Source: Maribellus luteus (GTDB taxonomy: Bacteria; Bacteroidota; Bacteroidia; Bacteroidales; Prolixibacteraceae). Taken from it: a stretch of DNA of 64,000 nt. This document shows positions 44,416 to 53,201 of this stretch, piece after piece. The translations under genes and the position numbers were made by a program. Every line of letters begins with the position of its first letter. The stretch's first letter is position 1. The stretch is from contig NZ_QWGR01000017.1 in assembly GCF_003576475.1 (NCBI RefSeq), positions 58,089 to 122,088 on the forward strand, in the 5' to 3' direction. The notes below the pieces were generated by a model. The model saw only the letters and a program-made list of their open reading frames with translations, was not told the origin of the DNA and made no database searches.

Positions 44416-45555
44416 TTATTTTTTCAAATTTTTCAGAATTTCGTCTAGCGAATAATTCCAGTTGAGCATGGTGCCCAAAACCGGGATAAGCATGTGGCCC
44501 GATTTTAATTGTCCGCGGTAGGAAGGGTGCCAGTCAGAACCCAGGTCCTCTTCTTTATTAAGCAGGTTTCCCGGTATTCCGACAAAAACGATCTCCAAAG
44601 CTTCCAGTTCTGTCCGGAGTTCTTCCACCATTTTTTTTGTGTAGGAAAAACAGGGTTCGTTGATCATGGGGCCGGTTACGCAAACGATTTTTGCGTGCGG
44701 AAATTCGAGGTGTAGTTTGTTGATCAGTTTTTTCCCGGCGTTAATAAAATCGGGTTCATCAGGAAATGGCTGCGTACTGAAATCATTTGTGCCCAGGTTG
44801 ATGACGATGGCATCCGGCACATATTCCTGCAAAGGATAGGTACGAGTGGAATCTTCATCGAGCAGGTACTCCAAACGGGCGGGCATCGGTGCCAGCTTGG
44901 TGGAAATTTTTTCTTTGTCGCCGTAATTGCGAATCATTCCAAGTCCCGAATGCGAAATCAGATGGTATTGAGACTCAAACGCCCGTGCAACGATGGTTGC
45001 ATAGGATTTCTCGCAGTTTTCGGTGGCTGGTTTAAAGCGCTCTGATTTGTCTTTTCCTTCGGTTCCGTAACCACAGGTGATCGAGTTCCCGATAAACAGG
45101 AGTTTCCTGGCAGGAAGCGGCGCCGGTTTCAGAAGACTTTCTTTCGCACCCACATAAATGCCTGTAAACTCAGCGATTCCCATTCCACCTTCGGTTCGCT
45201 TTACAATTCTTAGCTGGTGAGTTCCTTTTGATAATTTTCCGGGATACCACCAAAGGGTATCGTTTACTGCGTACAGAACCTGCTCCGGACGATCATCGAC
45301 CCAAACATTGAAATAGTTACGGTCTCCGCCTTTTATTTGAATGCCCAGTTTTTGCCCGGTAAAAGCCGTAAAAATGCTTACTCCCGGCCAGTTGTATTTT
45401 ACGGCATCAGCAGTTGGCTGAACACGGCCCATGTACTGGAACGCATCGTCGCCAGCCGGATAAAATTTTGCGTTGCTTTGCACCTGAGCCATGGTTGGCA
45501 CGGCGTAAATAAACAGCAGAAGCAGAAGTAGGGTGATTCCCGTATTCTTCATCAT
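44416..45555 (-). CDS. Exported CE2-type SGNH acetylesterase-like protein
   Basis: A 379-residue exported protein with a signal peptide (MMKNTGITLLLLLLFIYAVPTMAQ). Residues about 35-145 form a beta jelly-roll (GRVQPTADAVKYNWPGVSIF), as in the N-terminal domain of carbohydrate esterase family 2. The C-terminal SGNH hydrolase begins KLLFIGNSITCGYGTEGKDK, with VINLGTNDFS (block III) and DWHPSYRGQ as the catalytic Asp-His. CE2 enzymes deacetylate O-acetylated sugars. The start overlaps the epimerase stop by four bases. Confidence 0.88.
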   Translation of the reverse strand: MMKNTGITLLLLLLFIYAVPTMAQVQSNAKFYPAGDDAFQYMGRVQPTADAVKYNWPGVSIFTAFTGQKLGIQIKGGDRNYFNVWVDDRPEQVLYAVNDTLWWYPGKLSKGTHQLRIVKRTEGGMGIAEFTGIYVGAKESLLKPAPLPARKLLFIGNSITCGYGTEGKDKSERFKPATENCEKSYATIVARAFESQYHLISHSGLGMIRNYGDKEKISTKLAPMPARLEYLLDEDSTRTYPLQEYVPDAIVINLGTNDFSTQPFPDEPDFINAGKKLINKLHLEFPHAKIVCVTGPMINEPCFSYTKKMVEELRTELEALEIVFVGIPGNLLNKEEDLGSDWHPSYRGQLKSGHMLIPVLGTMLNWNYSLDEILKNLKK

Positions 45556-46739
45556 TGTTGTTTTAGTTGGTCAATTTTTTCGAGGGTTTGCCAGCATTGA
45601 TAAAGACCGCGTGGTACGTGGAAACAACCTTTCCATTTGCCGCCTTTTAACGGCAGCAGTACTTCGCCGCGGCGGTTGAGGTAACCAAACCACTCGGGAT
45701 GTTCTTCGTCTTTAAAATGAGTCCAGGCGTAGTCGTGTACTTTTTTAAACCACTCCAGGCTTTTCTCCGAACCGGTTAGCTGGTAGCCTTTCAGCATGGT
45801 AATCAGTGTTTCGATGTGCACCCACCAGAGTTTTTGGTCCCATTCCAACTGTTGTGTCGGGTGTCCCAAACGATCCATAAAATAGAAAATACCGCCGTAT
45901 TGTTCGTCCCAGCCGTATTCCACCATTTTTATTGCAATATCATTGGCTTGTGTAACAAGCTCCGGACGGTTTAACCGAACTCCCAAATCCATGATGAACC
46001 ACATGGCTTCGATGGCATGCCCGGGATTGAGCAAGCGCCCGTCGAAAGTATCCGACAAACTGTCATCTGTATGTAAATTCTCGACCACCAAGCCCAATTC
46101 CGGACGGTAGAACACATCCATAACTTCGTGGATACAGGTTTCCATGGTTTGCTTCAAAAACTCTTCATCCAGAAGATGCTCGATTTCAAGTGCCAGGTTG
46201 CACAGAATCATTGGTAAGGCAAAGTTTTTCAGGTTGCGTGTGCCCGGGTAAGCTTTGTTCCAGTGTCCTTTCGGGTTCTCTGTTTTCGACAAAATAATGT
46301 CGAAGGTTTTCAATGCAATGTCGGCATATTCCTGGTTGCCGGTTGCTTTGCTAAGCTGGCCAAAAGCCATGGTTGCAAAAGTGTACGAGAAGATGTTGTA
46401 CGGCTCAATCAGCGGTTTTCCTTCGCGGGTAAGCGAAAAATACCAGTTCAGGTTGCCGTCGTGCCCGTATTTTTTGAGGAATTCAGCTCCCTGAATTGCC
46501 GCATCAAGCCATTCCTGTTTTTGCTCAACCTGGTTGTAAAGCATCGAAAACAACCATACTTCACGTCCCTGTAGCCAGATAAATTTATCGGTGTCAAAAA
46601 CTTCTCCTTCGCGGTCGAGGCAGGTGTAAAAACCGCCAAAATCCTGGTCTTGCGACTTATTCAACCAGAACGGAACCACGTTGTTGAGTAGTTCCGCTTT
46701 GTATTGCTCAGCTAAATTTTTAAAATCCAGTGTTTCCAT
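45552..46739 (-). CDS. AGE family epimerase/isomerase (N-acylglucosamine 2-epimerase-like)
   Basis: A 395-residue (alpha/alpha)6-barrel protein without a signal peptide, so cytoplasmic. QDFGGFYTCLDREGEVFDTDKFIW begins the family signature, and histidines in LNPGHAIEAMWFIMD and WWVHIETLITM fit the catalytic His of the family. AGE proteins epimerise GlcNAc/ManNAc at C2, or cellobiose, or isomerise mannose/glucose. The presence of an NAGPA-like glycosidase and amino-sugar-type acyltransferase favours an N-acyl amino sugar, but this is inference. Confidence 0.9.
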   Translation of the reverse strand: METLDFKNLAEQYKAELLNNVVPFWLNKSQDQDFGGFYTCLDREGEVFDTDKFIWLQGREVWLFSMLYNQVEQKQEWLDAAIQGAEFLKKYGHDGNLNWYFSLTREGKPLIEPYNIFSYTFATMAFGQLSKATGNQEYADIALKTFDIILSKTENPKGHWNKAYPGTRNLKNFALPMILCNLALEIEHLLDEEFLKQTMETCIHEVMDVFYRPELGLVVENLHTDDSLSDTFDGRLLNPGHAIEAMWFIMDLGVRLNRPELVTQANDIAIKMVEYGWDEQYGGIFYFMDRLGHPTQQLEWDQKLWWVHIETLITMLKGYQLTGSEKSLEWFKKVHDYAWTHFKDEEHPEWFGYLNRRGEVLLPLKGGKWKGCFHVPRGLYQCWQTLEKIDQLKQQ

Positions 46740-46740
46740 G

Positions 46741-47688
46741 TTATCCTTTTAATGCTGCCAGGTATTCCTGGTAACGGTTGTACAAATGTCCGGCTTGCAG
46801 GTAGGCCGACTGCGGGCTCATAAAGTGTGAAAATTCAAAAGTAATGGCCTGCTCCATTCCAACTCTTTGGGCAGCTTCCAGCTTCATCAGCAGTTTTTCC
46901 CATTTGATGGGTAAAAATTTGATGGGCATATCGCGGTCGAAAGTTTCGGAGTTGGTCCAGCTGCGGATGCCGTATTTGTCGGCCAGTTGTTTGTTGACAC
47001 GCAGAAAATCGTCCAGTTCGTCAAATTCAATATGGCCATCCTGGAAAGCTACAATGTCGATGGCATCTTTAATTCCGTCAAAAATTTCATCCCAGTCCTG
47101 CTCGTGCTTTTTCAGACTCACGCCCAGATCGCGGCTGGTTTCGTTGTTGTACTGGCTGATGTTTTTTACCCCGTCGATGTACGGCGATATCAGGGTTGTC
47201 AGGTTTCCGGAAGCCGATTTGCAGTGCTCGCCCAAACCACGGTACATGTCGATGATGGCGCCCGTTTTACGGCTGCATTCCTGCGAAATGTACCAGCCTT
47301 TGAAGGCGTTCATGGTTCCATATTTCGACCATACCTCGTCGATTACCAGTTTATTGAGATCGAGTTCTTTTTGGAAGTCGCCCTTTTCCCAATATTTCCC
47401 TGAATCGTACAAGCCGAAATAGAAATCCATTTGATGTTTTTCGCTCAGCTCCAGGAACATCTGAACAAGGTCAACCGGTGGTTGGTATGCTTTTTCTCTT
47501 TCCAGCAAAATTTCGGAAGGATATGTCAGCCATTTCCTGTAGCCACTCCTGATTAAAATGACCGTGTTTATACCTACCTGCTTCATATAGGCAAAATCCT
47601 GGTCCCATTCTTTCCTACCCCAATTCTGATGTGGGATATCATGACTTATTTCGTCTAAGAAAGTGCCTTTGATCTTCATTTGATTCAA
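46741..47688 (-). CDS. DUF4434 protein, glycoside-hydrolase-like TIM barrel
   Basis: A 315-residue protein without a signal peptide. IKGTFLDEISHDIPHQNWGRKEWDQDF and MKQVGINTVILIRSGYR match the DUF4434 pattern, with an Asp/Glu-rich TIM-barrel-like arrangement (for example YISQECSRKTGAI). The family is thought to be glycosidase-like but no activity is known. Because it seems cytoplasmic, it may act on imported oligosaccharides next to the epimerase, whose start is two bases downstream. Which residues are catalytic is not clear. Confidence 0.82.
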   Translation of the reverse strand: MNQMKIKGTFLDEISHDIPHQNWGRKEWDQDFAYMKQVGINTVILIRSGYRKWLTYPSEILLEREKAYQPPVDLVQMFLELSEKHQMDFYFGLYDSGKYWEKGDFQKELDLNKLVIDEVWSKYGTMNAFKGWYISQECSRKTGAIIDMYRGLGEHCKSASGNLTTLISPYIDGVKNISQYNNETSRDLGVSLKKHEQDWDEIFDGIKDAIDIVAFQDGHIEFDELDDFLRVNKQLADKYGIRSWTNSETFDRDMPIKFLPIKWEKLLMKLEAAQRVGMEQAITFEFSHFMSPQSAYLQAGHLYNRYQEYLAALKG

Positions 47689-47714
47689 AATATCTTTTAA
47701 GTCTGTTTACTATT

Positions 47715-48428
47715 CTATAATTTAATTCCCTCTTGCTGAAATACTTCGCGCCATTTCAGGTATCCGGCAGCAGTCAGGTGAATACCATCGGCTGTATATG
47801 GAGGCAAAAGTTGCCCGTGTTCGTCAGCAAATTCTGAGTACAGGTCCAGATAGGGAATACGTTCCTCTGCCGCGATTGGTTTTAACAGCTCGTTCAGCAA
47901 AGCAATTTTGTCCGATTTGTTTTTCATGTAATCAAACCAGATAACTTTTTCGTTGATGGGGAGCACGCTTTGCAGGTATAGCTTTGTTTTGGGCGATTGG
48001 GTTTTAACTGCCTGTATAATTTCCCTGATTTTCCCGGCAATAACCTCTACGGGAACGCTGCGCCCAATGTCGTTGATCCCGATCATCAGAAAAATGGTTT
48101 TGGGTTTTGAAGCCACCACCTCGTCGATGCGGCTTAACACCCCGAAGCACACATCGCCGCCAATTCCGCGGTTAACGATGTTTTTGTTTTTGAAAAGCTC
48201 GTTCCAGTTGCCTCTTTCGGTTATGCTGTTGCCCAGGAATACAATTTCGTTTTTTGCATTGGGCAGACTTTCATAAAAGGCACGCAGCTTTTTGTAATGG
48301 TCGAAAGTGTAAGTTGTATCGTAGGGCAGCGGGTTTTGTGCCGTGCTTGTTTCAGAAAACAAGGTGCCTGCTGCGAGCATTATTCCAAACAGGAGGAATG
48401 CAATGCGTTGGGTTTTAAATTTCTTCAT
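47715..48428 (-). CDS. Exported SGNH/GDSL hydrolase
   Basis: A 237-residue protein with a signal peptide (MKKFKTQRIAFLLFGIML, cleaved after about 30 residues). The GDSL block is EIVFLGNSITERGNW with the Ser nucleophile, the oxyanion Gly lies in NRGIGGDVCFGVLSRID, the Asn in MIGINDIGRSV, and the Asp-His pair in YTADGIHLTAAGYLKW. Such enzymes are usually acetyl or acyl esterases in PULs. It overlaps the symporter stop by 14 bases. Confidence 0.9.
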   Translation of the reverse strand: MKKFKTQRIAFLLFGIMLAAGTLFSETSTAQNPLPYDTTYTFDHYKKLRAFYESLPNAKNEIVFLGNSITERGNWNELFKNKNIVNRGIGGDVCFGVLSRIDEVVASKPKTIFLMIGINDIGRSVPVEVIAGKIREIIQAVKTQSPKTKLYLQSVLPINEKVIWFDYMKNKSDKIALLNELLKPIAAEERIPYLDLYSEFADEHGQLLPPYTADGIHLTAAGYLKWREVFQQEGIKL

Positions 48429-50247
48429 AATCTTTGATTTTATCCAGCCAGTTGAATTTGAGTATTACGGAAGTGACCGCGAAAAGGATCAGCGAGATGA
48501 TCAGCCCGTTGTAGTGCCTTACCACCAGGTAAATAGGAGCCACGATGAGGGTCATTTGCCACACAATTCCCACCACAACGTTGAAACTGTCGCGTGCAAG
48601 GTCTTTGTTTTTGGTCAGGTTCGGGTATTTTTTCAGGGCTTTTTTATGTATTGGTCCCCACCAGCCCCACGGGCGTACATTTTTGTAAAACTCGATCAGT
48701 ATTTCGTCATCCACGGGTTTCGAGAGGAAGCATCCGAGGAAACTTCCGGCAGAAGCCATCAGTAAGATGAGCGGAAAGAGGTAAATGTCGGGTGTATTGG
48801 GGAAGAACAGGAATTTTAGAGTAGAAGCCAGCAAGCCGGCTAGCATTCCCCAAAAATATCCGTAGCCGTTAAAGCGCCACCAAACCCATTTTAACACGTT
48901 GGCTGCCACGTAACCGCCGTAAAGCGACGAGGTGATCCACAAGGTGAGCGAGTTGATGGAGGCCGAGAAAAATCCGAAAATGATCCCTATAATTACGATC
49001 CCGATGGAAGCGATATAGCTGATCTGGATGTATTTTTTACTGGTAGCGTTCGGGTTGATGTACTTTTTGTACAGGTCGTTGACGATGTAGGCTGGCGCTG
49101 CGTTCACAAAGGCCGAGAAGGTGGACATAAAAGCAGCCAGCAGTCCGGCCATGATAATTCCTTTCAGCCCAACCGGAAGCAGGTTGTTGATCACATAAGG
49201 AAGGATCTTTTCAAAGTCGATCTCTCCGCCATCGGCTTTCATCATGGGCGCCACCAGCACAAGGCCGAGTATTCCAAGCCCTGCAACCATTAAGTAGCGG
49301 GGTGGGTATAGTACCAGCGAAGTAAGACCGCTCATTTTAGCTGCATCACGTGGCGTTTGCGTGGAAAGTACACGCTGCATGTCGTAACCGGGTACGGGGC
49401 CTGCCAGACTCGAAAAGATGCCTTTGAAAAACATCATCATAACCAAAGCACCCAGCATCCCAAAACCATCCTGGGCGATTTTGTCATTTACCTGGTCGAA
49501 AATTCCCGTCCAGTCGAGACTTGTTTTCCAGCTTGGCATAAGGTCGAACCAGCCAGCCGGCACTGCCGCATTAATCTCTTCGGCCGAAACCTTGTTCATG
49601 GCAAACCAGGCCACTGCAATACAGGCGATGGTCATCACAAAAAACTGCATCACTTCGGTTGCTACCACGCTGTACATTCCCCCTTTGATCACATAGATGG
49701 TTGTAAGCGACAGCAATATGGTTGCATATACGTATTCAGAAATAAAATGAAAGGAACCCACATAAAACGACAGATCCCAGGGGAAAATAGTGACAGCAAA
49801 TTTTCCGATTCCGACAAAAAAGTATGCGATGAAGCCAATTGCACTGATGATGGCAAATACCACCACAATAATGTGCGAAAGTTTGCCGCCCTTTTGATCG
49901 CCAAAACGGGTAATGATCCACTCAGCCCCGGTCATAACATTGGATCTGCGGAGCCAGATGGCCATAAAAATCATAATGAATATCTGGTTCCAAACCGGCC
50001 ACAGCCAAGGAATCCAGACACTTTTCAGACCGTACACAAAAAAGATGGTGACTGTCCAGGTGGTCCCGGAAATATCAAACATTCCCGAGCCGTTGGAAAG
50101 CCCCAGGTAATACCATTTTAGTTTGTTTCCTCCGAGGAAATAATTCTGAAGACTTGTGCTGGCTCGTTTGGATATCCAAAAGCCAATAAAAATACTGAGC
50201 AGTATATACCCGATAATAATGGATATATCGATTATGTCAAAGTTCAT
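48415..50247 (-). CDS. Sodium:solute symporter (SSS family)
   Basis: A 610-residue membrane protein with about 13-15 hydrophobic helices. It has the SSS-type start (IDISIIIGYILLSIFIGFWISKR) and typical GISGTTWTVTIFFVYGLKS and DMQRVLSTQTPRDAAKMS segments. SSS carriers import sugars or sialic-acid-like compounds with Na+. Within the PUL it is the only evident inner-membrane importer, so it most likely takes up the released mono- or disaccharide. The substrate is not known. Confidence 0.92.
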   Translation of the reverse strand: MNFDIIDISIIIGYILLSIFIGFWISKRASTSLQNYFLGGNKLKWYYLGLSNGSGMFDISGTTWTVTIFFVYGLKSVWIPWLWPVWNQIFIMIFMAIWLRRSNVMTGAEWIITRFGDQKGGKLSHIIVVVFAIISAIGFIAYFFVGIGKFAVTIFPWDLSFYVGSFHFISEYVYATILLSLTTIYVIKGGMYSVVATEVMQFFVMTIACIAVAWFAMNKVSAEEINAAVPAGWFDLMPSWKTSLDWTGIFDQVNDKIAQDGFGMLGALVMMMFFKGIFSSLAGPVPGYDMQRVLSTQTPRDAAKMSGLTSLVLYPPRYLMVAGLGILGLVLVAPMMKADGGEIDFEKILPYVINNLLPVGLKGIIMAGLLAAFMSTFSAFVNAAPAYIVNDLYKKYINPNATSKKYIQISYIASIGIVIIGIIFGFFSASINSLTLWITSSLYGGYVAANVLKWVWWRFNGYGYFWGMLAGLLASTLKFLFFPNTPDIYLFPLILLMASAGSFLGCFLSKPVDDEILIEFYKNVRPWGWWGPIHKKALKKYPNLTKNKDLARDSFNVVVGIVWQMTLIVAPIYLVVRHYNGLIISLILFAVTSVILKFNWLDKIKDYEEI

Positions 50248-50291
50248 TTTTTGTTTTTTTTATATATGTAGAGCTCTGATTTCCTGAAAAA

Positions 50292-51710
50292 TCATACTCT
50301 CCAAACTATTTTCTTTCTTACCATTCGGTTAACAACTACCATAATCAGCATTACCAGGCAAGCAGCCCTTAGTACACCTATCCAGGGATAACCTGAGGGA
50401 TACAGTACATTGTAAAAACCAATTAAAAAACTGACGTGAAGCAGGGGAAACATAAACCATGTTGACATTACATAGGCCATCAGTGGATTACTTCCGGCTC
50501 CTTCAAATAATTTTACCCAACGGCTATTTCTGAAGTAGGCAACCACATAGTCGAGAAACATCAGCAGGTTGATGGAAATGCCTGCAGTTATCAGTAAATA
50601 CGAAACGGTCACATAATCTTTTTTTATTCCGCCTTCCACCGGTTCAACCATCAAGCCGATAATAATCAGGTAGGCCGCCAGGGTAAACATTTGCCGGTAT
50701 CCCGGAATGTATTTCGTTACGAGTAGATAAAGGAAAATCAAAGTTGCGGGAGTTACGATAAAAACGGCGGTGGTCCACCGGGCAAAAAGCGAGATGGTTA
50801 ACCATACCGATACGGCCAATACTCCGGCAAAAAATATATGTTTCGAATTTCCATTGCCTGCTCTTTCACTGAATTCTTCAGAAGATTTAAGGCGTTTGGC
50901 TATGATGTCGCCAACCATGGTTGCGGGAATCAGCAGGAGCATGTAAAAGCTCATGCTTAATTTGAAAAACCACGAGATGGGTTGATAATTTTCGATGATA
51001 ATACCTAAACCTGTGTGCTTACTGAGTACTTGCACTGCTGCCCAAAATATAAAAATAGCCAGGCGAGCAGTTGTGTTGTTACGTGAAATCAGCCAGCTGA
51101 TGGCTCCCAGAAAGTATACACCGGCAAGCAGTAAAATTATAATGTTGCTGCGGTGTAGCGAAAATTCCTGGCCGTAGGTAAAACGGAAAATTAATAGCAA
51201 AAGTATTGCCCCTCCCCATCCGGCAATCCGGTAAATAATTTTCTTTTTGGCATCGCGAATTACAGCAAACATCGGAAACATCAGCAAGAAGCCCAAAAGA
51301 GTAAATATCTGGAGATCGTAACCTTTTACGTCTGTTCCCAACAGGTTCAGGTTCCAAAAGCCTTTACCAATTGCATGAGGCATAATGTGTGCAATGTAAA
51401 TCGCAAAAAGTACCAGTACAGAAAAGCGTGTAAGAATCTGTCGGGTAATTTCTCCGATGGTTTGTCCTTTTTCGAGTTTTTTCCCCAGTGCCAGCGGAAT
51501 GGCAGCTCCCATGCAAAATATAAATACGGGTAAAACCAGGTCTACCCAGGTAATCCCTGCAATTTCCGGATTAAAAGCATGGCTTGGTGGCGGGCATTGC
51601 GCGTGGTACATCCAGGCAGGCAAAACATTTCCAAACGGAATTGTTCCTGAAAGAATCATCCCAAAAATTGAGAGACCGCGTAAAACGTCCAAAGAAACGG
51701 CTCTGTTCAT
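50292..51710 (-). CDS. DUF5009 / heparan-alpha-glucosaminide N-acetyltransferase-like membrane protein
   Basis: A 472-residue polytopic protein with about 11-12 membrane helices. The N-terminus MNRAVSLDVLRGLSIFGMIL and the segment GITWVDLVLPVFIFCMGAAIPLAL are the hallmarks of the family related to HGSNAT, which passes acetyl from cytosolic acetyl-CoA to non-reducing glucosamine across a membrane. In PULs the bacterial relatives are thought to acylate or deacylate sugars, but direct proof is scarce. Its context with an AGE epimerase suggests amino sugars. Confidence 0.85.
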   Translation of the reverse strand: MNRAVSLDVLRGLSIFGMILSGTIPFGNVLPAWMYHAQCPPPSHAFNPEIAGITWVDLVLPVFIFCMGAAIPLALGKKLEKGQTIGEITRQILTRFSVLVLFAIYIAHIMPHAIGKGFWNLNLLGTDVKGYDLQIFTLLGFLLMFPMFAVIRDAKKKIIYRIAGWGGAILLLLIFRFTYGQEFSLHRSNIIILLLAGVYFLGAISWLISRNNTTARLAIFIFWAAVQVLSKHTGLGIIIENYQPISWFFKLSMSFYMLLLIPATMVGDIIAKRLKSSEEFSERAGNGNSKHIFFAGVLAVSVWLTISLFARWTTAVFIVTPATLIFLYLLVTKYIPGYRQMFTLAAYLIIIGLMVEPVEGGIKKDYVTVSYLLITAGISINLLMFLDYVVAYFRNSRWVKLFEGAGSNPLMAYVMSTWFMFPLLHVSFLIGFYNVLYPSGYPWIGVLRAACLVMLIMVVVNRMVRKKIVWRV

Positions 51711-51719
51711 GTTCTTTAT

Positions 51720-53159
51720 TTATAAATCCTGTTTAAATGTATTGCCAAAGCGGTCAACCACTTCAACTGTAATTTTTGCTGAAGATGAATGCGGCTTTGC
51801 CCGGAACAAATGCCTGGTAGGTAGTGCGCTAACCCACTTGTAGTCCAGCTTGTCCTTGTCGGAGTAGGCTTTTTGCGCTGCCGGATCGGTTCCGGTGTAG
51901 GCTTCCATTTCTCCCATCCGGGTGCCGTCTTCGTACCAGTAAACCTTCCACTCCGGGTCCCAGTTCCAGACGTTAGCCGTAATAAAATCGGGCTGTTCCT
52001 GATTTTCGCCCACCGCATAGGCGTTGAACTGATAATCTTTGCTGAAGCCGGCACTTTTATAATACCAACTCAGGTTTGGGCCGTCGGCTTCAAAAACTGC
52101 ATAGCCTTTTGGGGTACCATCAAGGGCATAGGGTCCCTGCCACCAGGCGCCACAAACGGAAGAAATGTTGTGCTCAAAAAGTTTCGAAGATATTACAACA
52201 TTATTGGAATAATGCATATGTCCCGAAATAATGTGTGCCTGAAACGGTTCCAGAATTTTGTACAAAGCGTTTTTGTTTGATACCGATTTGGAAATATTGG
52301 AATACGAGAATTGTTTTATGTCTTCTTCGCTCAGGGCGGTGGGGATGTGTAAAACAACCACTACCGTTTTCCCATCTTCCACATACGACAAGTCTTTTTC
52401 GAGCCACGATAGCTGCTTTTCATCCAAATACCCAATGTAGAAATAACTTCTGCCTATGTAGAATATGTCGTTCAGAACCACGTAGTGAACATCACCGCGA
52501 TTAAAGGAATAATAAGCAGGGCCGAAATGTGATTCGTAAACATCGGCAGAAGCCTCGTTTGATCTTGAATTGTACCTCAGGTCGTGGTTGCCGATGGATT
52601 GGTAAAAAGGGATTTCAAGCGGAGTGAGCATGTTTTTTATGCTGTCGAAAAGGGAAGGGTTGTCGCCCACAATGTCGCCACAACCCATCCCGTGAAAAGA
52701 AAAACTATCGTACTTTTTCAATAACTCCTTTACATCGTTGGCCACTTCCTTCGCCTGCTCTGCCTCCGCTGCCGATTTTATCTGCGGATCGGCCCAAACA
52801 ACAAAGCCATGTTGGGTGTCATCTTCCGTCTTTTTTAGCTGAAAGTCAAGTGTACTGTTTTTTTTGTTGTCCGAAGGAACAGCCTGGAAAAAACGGGGTA
52901 CTGAATTTTCTGTTTCAACCGTATATCCGGCAGGAGATGAGAGGTAAACAAAACGGCTTTCGGGATCGACATTCAGCGAATATTTCCCTTTGTTATTTGT
53001 CAGGCACACCGAATAACCATCGGTAACCGCCACGCCGGCAATTGCTTTTCCGTTGCAACTAACACTACCTTTTACCACACGGTTTTTTACCGGGTTTCCG
53101 ATTGCCGACGAATACAGTGCCAGCCCAATCAGTAATAACAAGAAAATATTCCGCTTCAT
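51720..53159 (-). CDS. Exported calcineurin-like phosphoesterase with N- and C-terminal beta domains
   Basis: A 479-residue exported protein (signal peptide MKRNIFLLLLIGLALYSSAIG). Residues about 25-115 form a MetallophosN beta domain, residues about 118-345 the metallophosphoesterase, and the rest a MetallophosC beta domain. Metal motifs visible are GDIVGDN (GDxx), QSIGNHDL (GNHD) and ISGHMHYSN (GHxH). The first motif, usually DxH, reads WADPQI. It may hydrolyse a phosphomono- or diester released from the glycan, fitting with the nearby phosphodiester glycosidase; that is inference. Confidence 0.88.
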   Translation of the reverse strand: MKRNIFLLLLIGLALYSSAIGNPVKNRVVKGSVSCNGKAIAGVAVTDGYSVCLTNNKGKYSLNVDPESRFVYLSSPAGYTVETENSVPRFFQAVPSDNKKNSTLDFQLKKTEDDTQHGFVVWADPQIKSAAEAEQAKEVANDVKELLKKYDSFSFHGMGCGDIVGDNPSLFDSIKNMLTPLEIPFYQSIGNHDLRYNSRSNEASADVYESHFGPAYYSFNRGDVHYVVLNDIFYIGRSYFYIGYLDEKQLSWLEKDLSYVEDGKTVVVVLHIPTALSEEDIKQFSYSNISKSVSNKNALYKILEPFQAHIISGHMHYSNNVVISSKLFEHNISSVCGAWWQGPYALDGTPKGYAVFEADGPNLSWYYKSAGFSKDYQFNAYAVGENQEQPDFITANVWNWDPEWKVYWYEDGTRMGEMEAYTGTDPAAQKAYSDKDKLDYKWVSALPTRHLFRAKPHSSSAKITVEVVDRFGNTFKQDL

Positions 53160-53201
53160 GTCTGTTTTATTTCTCTTCCTCTTGTTTAAATCGACCTTTT
53201 G

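Noticed and set aside
49357..50121. A 254-residue frame on the + strand opposite the symporter
   Set aside because: Cys/His-rich composition comes from the complement of membrane-helix codons; the symporter explains the DNA.
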